Below, one piece after another: positions 1 through 11,342 of a stretch of DNA of 64,000 nt; within the stretch, counting starts at the first letter, position 1, and each line of letters begins with the position of its first letter. Origin of the DNA: Phymatolithon calcareum. Lineage: Eukaryota > Rhodophyta > Florideophyceae > Hapalidiales. The notes beneath the pieces were generated by a model. It had not been told where the DNA came from, did not search any database, and saw nothing but the letters and a program-made list of their open reading frames with translations. Where the stretch lies: the NCBI GenBank assembly GCA_977006965.1, contig OZ345352.1, positions 930,001 to 994,000 of the forward strand. The letters run 5' to 3'. The position numbers and the translations under genes are program-made.

Positions 1-872
1 TGAGACAGGTGGCACTGTGGCGGCTCACAATTTGACGACGACATGCAGAGTTCATTTGGGGAACTGAAGTAATTTTGTATACTGCCTGAAATCCTCGAAT
101 TGATATAGAGATGACCACTACTCAAGACGTATCCAATGACCTCGTTAGTCCCTTGTCAACGGGAAGCGATATCTTTGTTGCACTGAAGATCGTACTGATG
201 ACGTGCCTTGGAGCTTAAATTGCTTGTAGTCTGTGAAACGAAATGGAGATGTGCGCTGAGGCTTATAGCTGCACATGAACAAAATGCATGACCTAAGATG
301 ACACTCCCTTCACGACGGAAATTATTATCTTCGCTGTCCTGAAGATGTTCATTATTGTGGTCCTTTGACTAGGCAACATGTACAAGATGTCATGAAGTAT
401 CGCTAGACTTTACTCTAGTGACAATATGCAGCGCACGAGATTTAACGTCTCGTGAGCGGCGGAACGACAGAAGGAAAGCCGAAAACATGGTCGCCGCAAA
501 TACGCCGCCACAGTTGGCAAAGCTGTTTGCTGAGCTTTGGTGTTGTCGGCGCGACGGGCACAAAAAGCATCTGTACTGCATCGTCAGACACAGGCGTCCG
601 ATGCGTTTTGCTGATGGCGCCACACGTTGCTGGTACCATCAAATGACAACACAGGAAAACCCAGGCGAAGGATAGTTCGATCGGGCACTTGGCAGTGCTT
701 CTTCGTACAGAAGCGTAAATGTCCTTCGTCCGCAAGCGAGCTCCCGCAATTTCAGCGCTTCAACTCTTGGCCTTGACCCCGCGTTGCGCACGTCACGAAA
801 CGCCAAGAGTTTGGGACAACAGTCTGGGCCTGACCGGCCCGCTCAGCCCAAAGGTCTAGAAAAAGAGAAGGA
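1..872. other. No recognisable gene
   Basis: Short overlapping ORFs occur on both strands near 390-735, but none resembles a known family and they shadow one another. I see no gene here. The right edge carries the target-site copy of the retro-insertion that starts at 873. Confidence 0.5.
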
Positions 873-996
873 GAAGAAGAAAGATAGATTTTTATTTAAA
901 AGTTACCAACGCATCTGTTGACGCTTGGGGCAGCTTTCCTAGTGCCAAGAGGTTTTGGCTGGATTCTGTCTATGGAAGAGTTTATTTTCTTGTTGA
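873..996 (-). repeat. LINE family D 3' tail, very short insertion
   Basis: Read on the minus strand it ends in AACTTTTAAATAAAAATC followed by a TTC-rich tail, the same terminus seen near 14670, 23300, 41600, 45342, 48850 and 51478. It is flanked by TAGAAAAAGAGAAGGA (about 857-872) and TAGAAAAAGAGGAGGA (about 997-1012), a 16-bp target-site duplication with one mismatch. The insert is therefore a 5'-truncated retrotransposition product of about 124 bp without coding sequence. Confidence 0.8.
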
Positions 997-1030
997 TAGA
1001 AAAAGAGGAGGACAAAAGCGTAAAAATTCG

Positions 1031-1150
1031 CATAACGTGGGGATATTTGATGATTTATTTTGAGAGCTCCCAAAGCCTCACCTTGGAGTACAGGGGCAGC
1101 TCTTGCGATAATCTCTACGCTAAAGTCGTCTGGCTACTCAAAACGTTCTT
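1031..1150 (-). repeat. LINE family E 3' tail
   Basis: Close copy of the repeat at 21001-21117. On the minus strand both read from a GAGCAGCCAGA-like start through AGGCTTTGGGAGCTCTCAAA to an A/T-rich end. No duplication was found around this copy, so its edges are approximate. Confidence 0.65.
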
Positions 1151-2111
1151 GTGGACACGTGTTTCTGGCTCGCACATTTCTGCCAGCGGCATGCCGGTTC
1201 GCTCGGACGGACTGTCCGTCCACGGAGAAGCTTTTTGACATGAGAGTGTTCATAGAGCGGGAATAAGAGAAGGATAGTAGCGCACACCAGCTCTTTGTCG
1301 TTCTGCCGCTTCTGAATATGACGCAAGCGAAGCAGAAGGCTTAAGCCACTAGTAGTCCTCGTAAGTACATTATTCGCAGATCGTAAAGTCATTTCCCGAG
1401 CTCTGGCGTTGCCAACATGACTTGCGTAGGACAAACGATTGCACGATGCTCTTTCACCTATGACAACTTGGCCATGCGGTAACATCGAAGGAACGCAGTC
1501 GAGAACTTCATCACAGCATATACTGGTGCAGAAAATGGGACGTGCTACTTCGGACCAAAAATGTAACTGTTTTTCTACGCATCAGCTCGCGGCCTTGAAT
1601 TGAGTCGTGCACACTGCGCGATTGTGTTGCATGCAAAAGTTTCCGCTCGCCGTTCCGCCTGATGGATTGGAGCAGCACAAAGCGTGGGGCTGCCTTGACG
1701 GCCGTCTCGCCCATCTCCTCGCTCCGACAAGGTATGATCGTCCTCCCAGTCCTGTACATGTGAGCAAACAGGGTTTTTTGTTGGGAGAACGTGTAGTACA
1801 CAACAGTAGAATGCTAATTCCCGGCCTAGGACCGACCGCAGAACTGCAGAAGTGCTCACCTACCACCGGTGACGCAGAGTTGCCTACCTTAAGCTTTGTG
1901 CTCGCGATCGTCTTTTACTCCTTACTTCGGTTCCTACCACTGCTCGCTACTCAATGCCAGTAGATATAGTAATCTACTGCCCCTGTAGTCCAGATACACA
2001 TATAATCCCCTTTTGGTCCAATTACTGAGAATTCTCCCCCCTTGTAGTCCAGACACATCATGAGCCTCGGCCGAGGACCGCCGTGCACGTCAGCTGCACA
2101 GAGCGGACATA
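1151..2111. other. No recognisable gene
   Basis: Small ORFs on both strands around 1511-1963 overlap in several frames and show no recognisable motif. Nothing supportable was seen. Confidence 0.4.
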
Positions 2112-4006
2112 CAGTCAACCCTCGATAACTGGATGGCTTCGGTCGGGGAGTCAGAAATCCAGATATCGAGTATATTCCAGGAGTGAATTCATATCATATC
2201 GCAAAGACTACACGTGTAGCTCAACAGCCCATGTGGCAGAGGCAGCCGACATGTAGTTGCGGCAATCGATGCCGATACACTGCGCGAATCTGAGAATCCA
2301 GGGAGCAGAGAAGCGGCTGGTGATGCGATAGTATAAATTTCAATAGTTGCAATTGTTGACGGCATTAGGCTCGTGGGAACTGTCCGGCCTGGAACTGCAA
2401 CATCACTGGAGGATCATGGTGACACTGATGTATTAGTGTATATCTGCGTATCTGTTGCGCATGCGTACAACATGAACCAACTGTGGCAGATAAAGTGCTT
2501 GAAGCGTGTATAAGGTTGGAGAATCTGACGAGCCGTCAGATGGTATCACGCTTTTAGAACCGCGGTCAGAGTTGGGAATATGGATGCCATTGACAGCAAC
2601 AGACTTCACCCAGAGGATACAGAGGAGCTAGTCACACTGGATGATGCAGCAATAAGCCCAGAAACGCCTGGAGCGCTTTTCCAAGATGGCGACTGACCGA
2701 CCGGAAAATCCCGAAAGTAGATGGTGGCTCTGCGGATAACAGAGATACAAAGGGGCTTGCGCAGGCACGATTTAGCAGGGATAACTGGTATTCGCATGCT
2801 AATTGCCGACATACTTGCTTACTATTGCGACATACGATACCTGACGTATGGACATCAAGAATTGTGCTGCTCGCACACTACCGTTCGTTATCTTTGCCGT
2901 TTACGCCTGAATTTTAAGTGCATCCATTCATGTTCTCCGTCATTTGATTTCATGTACCTGTTTGACAAGCCATCACTGCTTGTCAATCCACGGTCCTGAC
3001 ATTACATCTTTCTTTCCTGTACGTGTGCCCTACGCATCACAGCATCCACTCTACGTTGGGCTTGTTGGGATGCTCCCCGGAACACGCTTTCTCGTCGTCA
3101 TACAACTTGTCTTCTTTCCTGTTAGCATCCACGGCAGCCTCAACTTCCGCTCCGTGATTTGGATGCATCTCGAAGCTCTCTCATTCATCCAAGGAATTCA
3201 GCTTCTGTCAAGATCGTTGCGCTGTCCCCCGAATGTTGAGCTACTTCTTTCTTCGTGTTACCATTTGCCTTTTCTTTTCTATTTAAGCCAAGTAAACGTC
3301 GGCTCCTGACTAAAGGGAGCCAAGAGACATTCACCATCATCATTCATCTTCCTGCTCTCTTCACCATCCTCATCATCTTCACGCCTTTATCAACACCAAA
3401 GGCGCACATGACCAATACTTACGCTGAAAACCCGGATTACAAAGAAGAGGTTGGTGATGCAATTGTAGAAGTTGTGGATGGGGCGGCACTAACTACCTTG
3501 GGGTTTCCATGACTTCAGAGGGATGCAGGAGCGCAAGTACAGCTTAAAAGTGCTGGGTCGCTGATGACTTTATCCCTATTCGAATATTACGTGGTAGCTA
3601 AAATCGTGTTCGACGGCATTGCCGGGATCGAGATTGCTACCACTATGGAGGGCTGAATGCTGGCGCAGTGTCAACAGTCCTCGTAGACGCGATCGGGAAT
3701 AAGATGTGCGTACACTCGAGCACTCTTACCGAGGTCTGGCCGCCATAGAGATGGAGGGCTGTGCCTTACTACATTCTGTGGACAAATGATAACGTGCAGA
3801 ATATGCTCCGTGGCTTGAACTCAATATTGTATACATTTTTAAGGTATGTGCCGTGCATCGGCAGTGAGGATATTCTACTAAGTGAGTATTTTAAATATAT
3901 TAAAATTTCAATAAATTTTGGTCTAAACGGTATTCGTGGACACACGCAATATTCTAAAAACCGAGGTTATACGCTTAAAGAGGATCCAGTTATCTAGGGT
4001 TGACTG
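2112..4006. mobile_element. Decayed pogo-like (Tc1/mariner) DNA transposon
   Basis: The left end starts CAGTCAACCCTCGATAACTG and the right end is its inverted complement with one difference across about 23 bp (2112-2134 and 3984-4006). Both ends abut a TA dinucleotide (2110-2111 and 4007-4008), as expected for Tc1/mariner insertion, and CAGT..ACCCTCGATAA is typical of pogo/Tigger termini. Inside, only coding scraps remain. An ATG-led acidic peptide at 2580-2696 (ending LVTLDDAAISPETPGALFQ) may be the acidic C-terminus of a transposase. The middle, about 2830-3400, looks unrelated and may be a later insertion. No intact DDE transposase is present, so the copy is dead unless mobilised in trans. 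Confidence 0.75.
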
Positions 4007-4153
4007 TACCCCTAATATTTCAAAGTACAGTATACACAATACGGGAGGAGTCGTCAGAGCACGACAGTATCATATGACCAATAGCATCTACAGTACAACC
4101 TGCTTAATTGCAACACTCCGGTAAAGACGTAGGAGTTGCAGTAGTAAAGGTAT

Positions 4154-4437
4154 AGGCGCTAGATGAGCTCTTACTATTTAGCAAGACACTCATAGAACGC
4201 ATGGAGAACGAAGAAGGCCTGTATTAATCCGCAGAATGCAAGGCAAAAAGTGGTCGAGTCCAAGCACGAACAATCCCGTAGAGGACTGAGATAGGACTAC
4301 TTTGAGTCCTGAGTTTTCCTGTCTGCCATTCTGGTGGACGTTTTGTGAGCTACACAAAGGTAGGTAGCACCAGAGGAAGCCTTGTCCATATCTTCGGAAG
4401 TCTGTGGGGCTTTTAAATAAACTTGAAAGGAAAAAAA
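4154..4437 (+). mobile_element. LINE family A, 5'-truncated copy
   Basis: This 284-bp stretch matches the end of the family A element at 45050-45329. It covers the last codons of the RT ORF (a run ending NEEGLY then TAA), the 3' UTR, GGGGCTTTTAAATAAAC and an A run. It is flanked by a perfect 14-bp target-site duplication AGTAGTAAAGGTAT (4140-4153 and 4438-4451). It is a dead-on-arrival LINE insertion about 290 bp upstream of the membrane-protein gene. Confidence 0.92.
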
Positions 4438-4451
4438 AGTAGTAAAGGTAT

Positions 4452-4724
4452 TGCAGATGCAAACGGTCTATCATATCTCTTTGATGATCAGATTACAGCA
4501 CAGTACAGAACTGTACGGCATACAGTATAACCTCCGAAACTGCAAATTATTTACCTGCAATTCCTGCATTGCTGCAACTGAGACGCTCCCTCGAGCTCGG
4601 TATACGTCCAAAACTATCCAAATTTTAACCCTTTCACACCCAGATTTTCAAAAACCCACCACATGCTGACTACATCTCAGCCTGCGATTCAACGTATCTC
4701 GATCTTCCGTATCGAACATCCGCA
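4452..4724. other. Upstream region of the membrane-protein gene
   Basis: This interval separates the LINE tail from the ATG at 4725. Two segments that start CAGTA..AACCT (about 4093 and 4526) resemble pogo-type termini, but no matching inverted partner was found. No promoter element could be assigned. Confidence 0.3.
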
Positions 4725-6298
4725 ATGTCGATATCGCAAGTTGAAAACACAGAGCTCAGCTTCAAGGGCAGTCTTGGCCTTCTCGTCGCAATCACATTCA
4801 TTGTTTTCGAGATCATCCTTCTCCCCCTTTTCGAACACACTCGCGAAAATCTCACAACGGCTGTCGTGCGACATCGGCTTGCAAATGGCGGACAGGTGGC
4901 TTTGCGAAAAGAGAACCCAATTGCCCGAGCACTTGGTCTTTCTGATGGGCTGGCAAGACCCAGGGGGATGATCTTGCTTTCAAGGCTGATCAAGGTATTT
5001 CTCAAAGTTTCGCTGGTCGTCAGCCTGTTCGTTTGGGAATACCAACTCGAAGCCATAGTGCTATCGCCTGTTGTTCAGCTTCTTGTCGACAACCGCGGCC
5101 TAGAAGGTCCTCCGGGGTATGCGTCCATCACTTCACCCATTCCAATTGAAGGATTACGACAAGGATCTGTCGGAGGCCTTGTTCCGCTTGGCCAAATCCG
5201 TGCCAATGCATCTCGACAGTATGGCATTAGCCGCGCTCCTGTCATTGATCTTTTCTACTCCTCACATTGCGTTTCTGTTTCCGAGGTCGAAACAACGCCC
5301 AGAAGAACTGCCCATTTTGGAGCGTACATGCGAACTGGAAGCGCAATTTCTGACACCTTTGCTTGCTTGAATGGAACAGACGGCCGCGACAAAGCTGTTC
5401 TCCTCAGCTACAACCCGAACAGTACCAGCACCGTACACTCTAACATTTCTTCACTACAGATCCGGAAGGAAGTCGCAACAGACGGGACCAGCGTTTTGTA
5501 TGCGGCCACAGTAACACTTCCGTCTGGGACACCACTTAAAGGAACTTTCGAAGGATTTGTCGCAATCACTGTGCTAACTCGTTTCAACAAAAACGTTAGA
5601 TGGTCCTCGTACGGCCTTTTTCTTCATGAAAAACGTGGTACAATCATGAGATTACATATCCCGCTCACACATAAATGGGATCTATGTGAGTCTGAGAAAC
5701 AAGGGAAGACGGTTTGGGAAGGCATTTGGACGAGATCGGAATCTAGCATAACCTGCCCAAATGGCATCACCATGCCCATCCTTCAGCGCGTTCGACACAA
5801 GTCGGATGTACAAGACGCAGACGCTCGCATTGGGAACAGTACAGTGTTCAAAGTACGTCACAACCTTGATGTGCTTCGAGCATGGCTAGCAGAAACTGCA
5901 TTTTACTCTTTTCGGAGTGGGATCGAATATACTGCCGATTTGCGGGAGAAAACAGATGGCGACATGTTTTTTTCTCGTCGGCAAGATCAGAGAAAGTATC
6001 CTTGAAAATCGGATACCCGAAGAAGCATGTTAAGATGAAAAAGTTGTCCACGATAGCTTTGCTAGTTGTGCTCTCCTTATTTTCTTTGTATTGCATTGTT
6101 TCGTTCGTGATTGAGTTTCAAAGTCAGATAAGCACAGTGGTTGATTCAGAATGCGTTACAAGAACAGCTATGCTCAACATGATAAGAGAAGATGCAATAG
6201 ACCGCGGCGCTCTTCGTTGGAGTAGTGGGCATTCTGTAACCATAGCCCTTTCAGTCAATGATACTGATCAACAACGTTTGAAAGTTGTGCGCAGTTGA
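4725..6298 (+). CDS. Multi-pass membrane protein of unknown function, probably frameshifted
   Basis: The first open frame gives 426 residues. It starts at ATG 4725 and has a hydrophobic segment at residues 18-36 and a second at about 85-107. A long extracytoplasmic-type region follows, with possible N-glycosylation sites (NGT, NST, NIS, NST) and scattered Cys. It ends abruptly at TGA 6003. The next frame continues with a lysine-rich linker and a strong transmembrane segment (LSTIALLVVLSLFSLYCIV) to TGA at 6296. A T7 run at about 5967-5973 lies where the two frames overlap, so a one-base slip there would join them into one protein with N- and C-terminal membrane anchors. I do not recognise the family. 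The shift could be a sequencing error, a real mutation or an unspliced intron. Confidence 0.6.
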
Positions 6299-6439
6299 AG
6301 AGACAGAGGTTCAGACAAAAACATCGGAAAGGAATAAAATATCGTCTTCACATAGTATTGTAACCTTTCGAAAATCTTCTTGTATGCTCCAAGCGTGCAG
6401 CACGCAGGCAGACTCAAGGAGCACGAATATAACAGAAAT

Positions 6440-6545
6440 ATACATGGTCCTAATATGGAATAGATAAAAAACCTGTATGGAGCACTTCTCCGAACGAGTG
6501 TTAGGAGTGTTAATGAGGGCTTTCAAATAAACAACTAAACAGTTG
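6440..6545 (+). repeat. LINE-like 3' tail (family J)
   Basis: It contains GGGCTTTCAAATAAACAA followed by an A-rich end. The same segment occurs inverted at 49440-49500, where about 50 bp match closely (TTAGGAGTGYTAATGAGGGC). It has no coding content. It lies about 140 bp after the membrane-protein stop and could supply that transcript's poly(A) signal. Confidence 0.6.
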
Positions 6546-7037
6546 CAAAAAAACCGCTCCGAACAATGCCATATTCAGTTCCGGTAGTTTTAGTTCTCAT
6601 GTTCTTAATTCTTTAACAAGCGACGACAATCTACGGACTGCCTCGTTCAGTATAAAAGTATACCGCTAAGCGAATTGCGAGGAAAATCAGATCGTAATCC
6701 AATTTACTAAATTTTTTTGACTTTCAACTTGATGGTGCTCTAGTTGAACTCTACGACGATTTCCTTGCCATTCAAGAGCGTCTTGCCCAAATATGCTACT
6801 CAAGTTCCGCCATACAATAGTGATATGTGTTGAAGGGCGATGGAGGTGAGGCTGTGAAACATGGAAGACCGCGCAGTGTGCCTATGTTCCCAGAAAACCA
6901 ACGCCAAACCCTTCAACTCCAACTTTTCGATTACTGCGTGGTATCCAATCTTCTCTCCATCTGCGAGTCTTGGAAGATGACTGAAAAAGTCATAAGGAAG
7001 CTGAGTCCAACAGTGACCTAAAAGCTATCCAACAATA
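6546..7037. other. No recognisable gene
   Basis: One 64-codon ORF at 6827-7021 has no recognisable features. Nothing else is seen. Confidence 0.4.
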
Positions 7038-7182
7038 AGGAATGCTTATTGCCCTATGGGGCTATCAAGCAGTGCTTTTTTACTTTTCCTCTACTTAGAT
7101 TCAGGCAGGGCGTTAATCCTGCTAGCTAATTGTAAGCACGCTTCTTCTTTGCCTGTCGCTTGTCATTAGACGATGCCACCCA
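7038..7182. repeat. Dispersed repeat family G
   Basis: About 145 bp beginning with a GCTTATTGCCCTATGGGGCT segment recur at 53362-53512 (shared to CGATGCCACCC/CGATTCCACCC) and, for the first 45 bp only, at 26515-26570. On the minus strand the unit would end in an AT-rich tail after CCCCATAGGG, so it may be another short retro-tail, but no duplication was found. Confidence 0.6.
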
Positions 7183-7512
7183 AAAAGCTATCCAAGTTAA
7201 CTGAACGAATAGAAGCAGAATAGGCCCAGCCTGTGCGCCCGAGATCAGCGATAGACTTGCCTTGGACACGTGCTTCGCATGGACGAGCACCCAAGTGTGC
7301 CAAACCAACCTGGCAATCAATTTTCAGCAACGTGCCCGAGCGAAACATACAACCAGCTGGAAAGAGCAGCTTGGAGAAAACTTAGACCCTCGAAACGTTG
7401 CTAACCTCTTTTGGAGGAAATGCAGAATTCAAGTTCCCAGCTACCGTGGAGGTATTATTGAGTAGAGTCCCCATTCGACAGCTACTTGAAGCTGACCTCT
7501 ATTAATTGCAAA

Positions 7513-7611
7513 TTACTCATCAGTGCTATCATCTCTATCGACTCTAGCTTCACTTCTTAAAAATGCTGCATTCAACGAACATGGTTCGTTCGGGCTAATC
7601 CTATACTCATG
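7513..7611 (-). pseudogene. NSE4 C-terminal fragment, cut off by the transposon
   Basis: Reading leftwards from the left edge of the retroelement, the minus strand stays open for about 32 codons (HEYRISPNEPCSLNAAF then an acidic end RVDRDDSTDE) to a TAA at 7513-7515. If the element is removed, the codons on its far side (..KKTWKRV) continue in frame into this piece through Val-Ile-His-Glu-Tyr. NSE4 proteins end with a short helix of this kind after the conserved W. The fragment is thus the displaced 3' end of the gene at 11559-12403. Confidence 0.75.
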
Positions 7612-7715
7612 AATATAGAGTTCTGCGAGCTTGCATAGCAGAACGGTATTTTCGGACTTGGGCGTGGAATGATTTGGATATTGCCGCCAAGTCTTGGGGG
7701 GGAGTTTTTGTGCGT
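7612..7715 (+). repeat. Split direct repeat A1 (left end of retroelement)
   Basis: A 104-bp segment starting AATATAGAGTTCTGCGAGCT, apparently identical to A2 at 11126-11229, including a G7 run. It marks the left boundary of the element against NSE4 sequence. Confidence 0.9.
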
Positions 7716-8202
7716 GAATCACACTTCGTGTGCGGATAAGTCAGGGTGGGGGGAAAGACTCACAATGGATTCTGATTTACCTGGAGGCGTGAGTCTCTAA
7801 GGAGTATGGAGTGCACGTACGGATCTCTGGCCAGGAGTTAGTAAAGAGGGTTTACTGACCCGGTCTCGTGTGTAGCCGCGTTCACGTCGCGACCCCTGTG
7901 CACCTTCGGGTGTCTAAGAGCTGCACAATTTCACCTGATGAAGACTCATGACGGACGGGGTGACACCCGACCGATACTTAACTTCTCGGAGACAATGAGC
8001 AATGAACATGTACGGAGATGGAGATGTACACATAACGTTGGTATTTTTCGCATAAGTCGTAAACCCCTATCGGAATCGTTTAGTCAAAGTTGTAAAGCGC
8101 GGTGTCCTGGCAACATGCCCTAGTAGCGACACCTGGCCTCGGGGAGGCCTTTAAGTTTTCTTCTACGCATAACGGCGCAGCTTTTTAAATGATCATAAAT
8201 TT

Positions 8203-8602
8203 GTGGAGTGTTTGAGTTCTCATCTTAACTGTGCTATCAGTTCTGGTTCGTCAATGGAAGTGGTGTTGGAACTCCTTCTCTCGAGGTTGGACATGGTGAC
8301 GTGCAAGGCGGATCTGGTAATAACTAGTGAAGTCGACTGGCCTGTATCGCACTGGCAAGGAACGTTCGAATCGAAATCTAACGAGGACGCCGACGTTTAC
8401 GAGGATGGGTGGGCATATGGGTTATTGAACCTGCTACCTGTTGACGGTGTTGTCTATTTAGACTGTGAGTGTCACCTGTGCTAGTTCACAACACTCGCCC
8501 TCGTCCCTTAGGGAATGGGACTAGGAGGGGATGCCGTGGTGAGGCGCCTCTCCGAAAATTTCACCTGCTAACTACAGCAATCGAAGCAGCAAGAGGCTGC
8601 TA
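8203..8602 (+). other. 5' internal region of the retroelement
   Basis: An ORF of 93 codons (8203-8484) with an acidic middle lies before the gag-like frame and is shifted relative to it. It could be the decayed start of the gag-like protein, or chance. The stretch 7716-8202 holds no ORF that I can support. Confidence 0.3.
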
Positions 8603-9274
8603 TTGGGAGAGTTTATCGAACTCTTCGCGGGGATGGGAAAAGATGGAGATTATATATCGAAGTTTAAAGATGTGGTAGGAAAGAGTTTGAAGACTTATGA
8701 AAACCGGGGACGTGAGGTCCATGCCGGGATGATTGAGTTTTTGAATTCGAAACCGGGTGCTTTGGGCACTGTGCCACTGCGATGCGATACTAACGATTTA
8801 TGCGAGGTCATTACTAACGTGCTCGCCGGTAATTTACCGGCACCGGTGAGTAGTGAAAGTGAATACGATGACACGGACCAAAAGGATGCGCGTAACGATG
8901 ATGCTAACAATCCAACCAATTCTAGAGGAGGGCCATCCAACGCCGGGCCCTCTTGCAAAACCCGAACGTGCAACAAACCCAAAACCAGGGCGGGCCCATC
9001 CAACCCGGGCCCGTCGCGAGGACACAGAAAGAAAAAGAACTCTAAAAGAGGTCAACCAAAGAGAGTTCAACTAGCGGAAAGCGATAGCGACAGCAGCGAA
9101 GCGACACCCAACGTAGCCGATCTTGCGAGAGAATTACGAGCCGCCCGCCGTGCAGCGCGACTCGAACGTGAGCCCATGAAGCCCCTAGGAAAGAATCCCG
9201 ACACAAAGAAAAGGGGGCTTCTGGGGCTCGCAAAAATTAGTAGAACAAAAATGAAAAGATCTTGTTACCGATGA
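8603..9274 (+). CDS. Gag-like basic protein of the retroelement
   Basis: The frame is open for 223 codons. The first ATG in it is at 8633, while the open frame starts further up at a non-ATG codon. After an N-terminal alpha/beta-looking part of about 95 residues comes a low-complexity tail rich in Asn, Pro, Gly, Lys and Arg (GPSNPGPSRGHRKKKNSKRG) and then an acidic DSDSSE stretch followed by an Arg-rich helix (LARELRAARRAARLERE). This is the composition of a nucleic-acid-binding Gag-type protein and its position before RNase H fits. There is no CCHC knuckle. The assignment rests on context more than on sequence. The frame ends at TGA and a second frame opens immediately, so a frameshift may separate it from the following ORF. 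Confidence 0.5.
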   Translation: MGEFIELFAGMGKDGDYISKFKDVVGKSLKTYENRGREVHAGMIEFLNSKPGALGTVPLRCDTNDLCEVITNVLAGNLPAPVSSESEYDDTDQKDARNDDANNPTNSRGGPSNAGPSCKTRTCNKPKTRAGPSNPGPSRGHRKKKNSKRGQPKRVQLAESDSDSSEATPNVADLARELRAARRAARLEREPMKPLGKNPDTKKRGLLGLAKISRTKMKRSCYR

Positions 9275-9279
9275 CCGAC

Positions 9280-9958
9280 GTGAGTTATTCCCCCTACCGA
9301 TCAGGGGAATTATTGGCAGGACGAGTGGAAAAGGGCCTCGCCATAGGTCACGAATATGTGAGGAAAATGCCATACTGACGACCACCGCGCACGTACTAAC
9401 CTGTCTCAATGCCCTCTCCAGGGGGCAGGTCGCCAGCATGGATGTACCCCTACTTTTCGACGACAAACTCACCACCAGTCAATCGGAAATATGTTTTCAA
9501 GTGAGTGATTCATGTGACCAGGCGTTCCGCCGGCAACTATTGTCACGTGCGGACCAATGGGTGACAACGAGAGTACCACCAGAAAGCTCTACCTATTTAG
9601 CTGAGCGTTGTCAAACGAAGACTCGGATGGAGGCCTCAATATTATCGCTGCCTTCTCACGGAGTGGCAGGAAGCGTCGAGCTGCTTGACGCCCTGCCGCC
9701 GGAACTTGTTATGAAATATGATACACCTGAGAATGTTATAAAAGACCCAAGGGGTCTTAAGTGGTTTTTACGCAACAAATTGAACCTTGGAAAAAGGTTG
9801 GTAACTGGGGTTGACAATCAGGCGCTCATTGGGGCGCAAGAGAAAGGAAGATCGAATATCTTGCAGACAAGTGGCAGCTCTTACGTTGGCCGGAGACTTA
9901 CATATAGAGAGCATATATATCAGAAGCGAGTCTAAACCCGCTGATGAACCGTCCTGGA
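9280..9958 (+). pseudogene. Pol remnant: RNase H piece without reverse transcriptase
   Basis: One frame (ATG 9438 to TAA 9935) carries an uncharacterised stretch and then KRLVTGVDNQALIGAQEKGR, which matches the third-strand/active-site part of DIRS-type RNase H (a DN-x-x-x-L-x-A-x-x-KGRS pattern). The adjacent frame continues with QVAALTLAGDLHIESIYIRS followed by a PADEPS motif, the usual end of that RNase H (YxRSxxNPADxPSR). A small indel around 9850-9870 breaks the frame between the two parts. The palm motifs of reverse transcriptase, normally just upstream, are absent, so a deletion has fused sequence before RT to RNase H. Confidence 0.65.
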
Positions 9959-10901
9959 CGGTATGAGCTACTAGCTCTCCGAGTCGACAAGAGCACCAAA
10001 AATCAATACGACCGTGGCCTGGCAGCCTTCATCAAATACTTGGAGGAAAAAGGGCTTGATTCATTTACCGATTTATCAAAAACTGAGGGGTACTTAATGG
10101 ACTTCGCGGTTCATACGTATCATACTCGGAACAAAGCTGGACGACAATTAGTCGTCAATGCAATGTTAGCTGTTGAGCTGTACTTCCCAACGTTGCGGGG
10201 CAAAATGCAGGACCTTCGCGCCTCTCTCGAGGGGTGGGCAAAACATGTTCCTGTAAAGGCCCGTACAGTTATATCCGAACAATTGGCGAATGCGATCGCC
10301 TATGAACTCCTAAAACAAGGCCGTCCAGACATGGCTACTGCAATATTGGTCATATTTTGATTGCTACTTACGATCTGCAGATGCCTCGAATGCGAGGTGT
10401 CAAGACTTCATCTTTCTCGATCCTCCCCAGGGACCCAACCAAAATTACTATGGCGTATTGACGCTACCAAAAACCAAACGTGGAACCAACCAATCCGTGT
10501 TTGTTCGTGGACTACTAAATGCCGAGTTACTTCGACGACAGCAGGTCATTCGATCGAAGAATGGAACACAAAACGACAACAAGCTGTTCCGATTCTCAAT
10601 GGCAACACTAAGAAAACGAATGAACCCGATTTTGGAAACATTCAACATCGACATTGGAGATACAAAACTACATGGACTTCGTTACGGTGGCGCAACCACG
10701 GATCATATGCACGGTCGACTGACGCGTGATGAAATTCAACTTCGTGGACGATGGGCGTCATCAAAGTCTATGCAACAATACCTTCAACCCGATCAGGTTC
10801 ACCATCAACTTCAAAACATTTCTCCTCAACTCCGACGTCGTTTCGAACGGCGGTTAGCGCAACGATATAAGCTTTTCAACGTTTCGCCACCACCAGAGTA
10901 A
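9944..10901 (+). pseudogene. Tyrosine recombinase (integrase) of the retroelement, frameshifted
   Basis: This is the enzyme that would integrate the circular DNA copy by strand exchange. The first frame (ATG 9944) gives the SAM-like core-binding domain of about 138 residues. The catalytic domain continues in the next frame to TAA at 10899-10901. The frames meet at a T4 run, 10355-10358: without one T the chain continues FDCYLRSADASNARCQDF, which supplies the first catalytic Arg. Downstream are a beta-hairpin Lys (TLPKTKRG), the HxxR motif LHGLRYGG, RGRW, and the nucleophile Tyr in SMQQYLQ. All catalytic positions are thus present and only one base slip inactivates it. Family length and motif order fit DIRS/Crypton-type recombinases. 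Confidence 0.85.
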
Positions 10902-10913
10902 AGGGGTGGCGGA

Positions 10914-11129
10914 GCCGATTCACCAAGGCCGAACCGAGACCAACGCGAACGCATTCGCTATGAGAGCTCTCATACTACATGGGACTCTATGAGTGGATGT
11001 GGTCATGCGCGTGGCTGAGTGTGTAAGCACTTTAGCTTAGATTGAAGAAAGGAATCTTCCCCCCTTACCTGCGACGACTATAGACTGGCATATAAAACGA
11101 ATCTTTTCACAAACAAGTATCAGAAAATA
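10914..11129 (+). repeat. Split direct repeat B1
   Basis: A 216-bp segment that begins GCCGATTCACCAAGGCCGAA, starts about a dozen bases after the recombinase stop codon and is repeated at 11343-11558. Its last bases overlap the first bases of A2, giving the B1-A2 junction of circular-intermediate elements. Confidence 0.9.
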
Positions 11130-11229
11130 TAGAGTTCTGCGAGCTTGCATAGCAGAACGGTATTTTCGGACTTGGGCGTGGAATGATTTGGATATTGCCG
11201 CCAAGTCTTGGGGGGGAGTTTTTGTGCGT
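11126..11229 (+). repeat. Split direct repeat A2
   Basis: Second copy of A1. It follows B1 directly and is separated from B2 by about 113 bp of unique sequence (11230-11342). Confidence 0.9.
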
Positions 11230-11342
11230 CCCGCCCTCCCATCCCTGTTTTCCGACAATTCAACTTCGTCTCTTTACGCATCGAGAAATCACTTCACTAC
11301 GCTCAATTCTCGAGCAAACTCAATTACAACCGCCTCGAACCC

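Noticed and set aside
4089-4560. Second pogo-like element suggested by CAGTACAACC and CAGTATAACC starts
   Set aside because: Both lie in the same orientation and no inverted partner was found.
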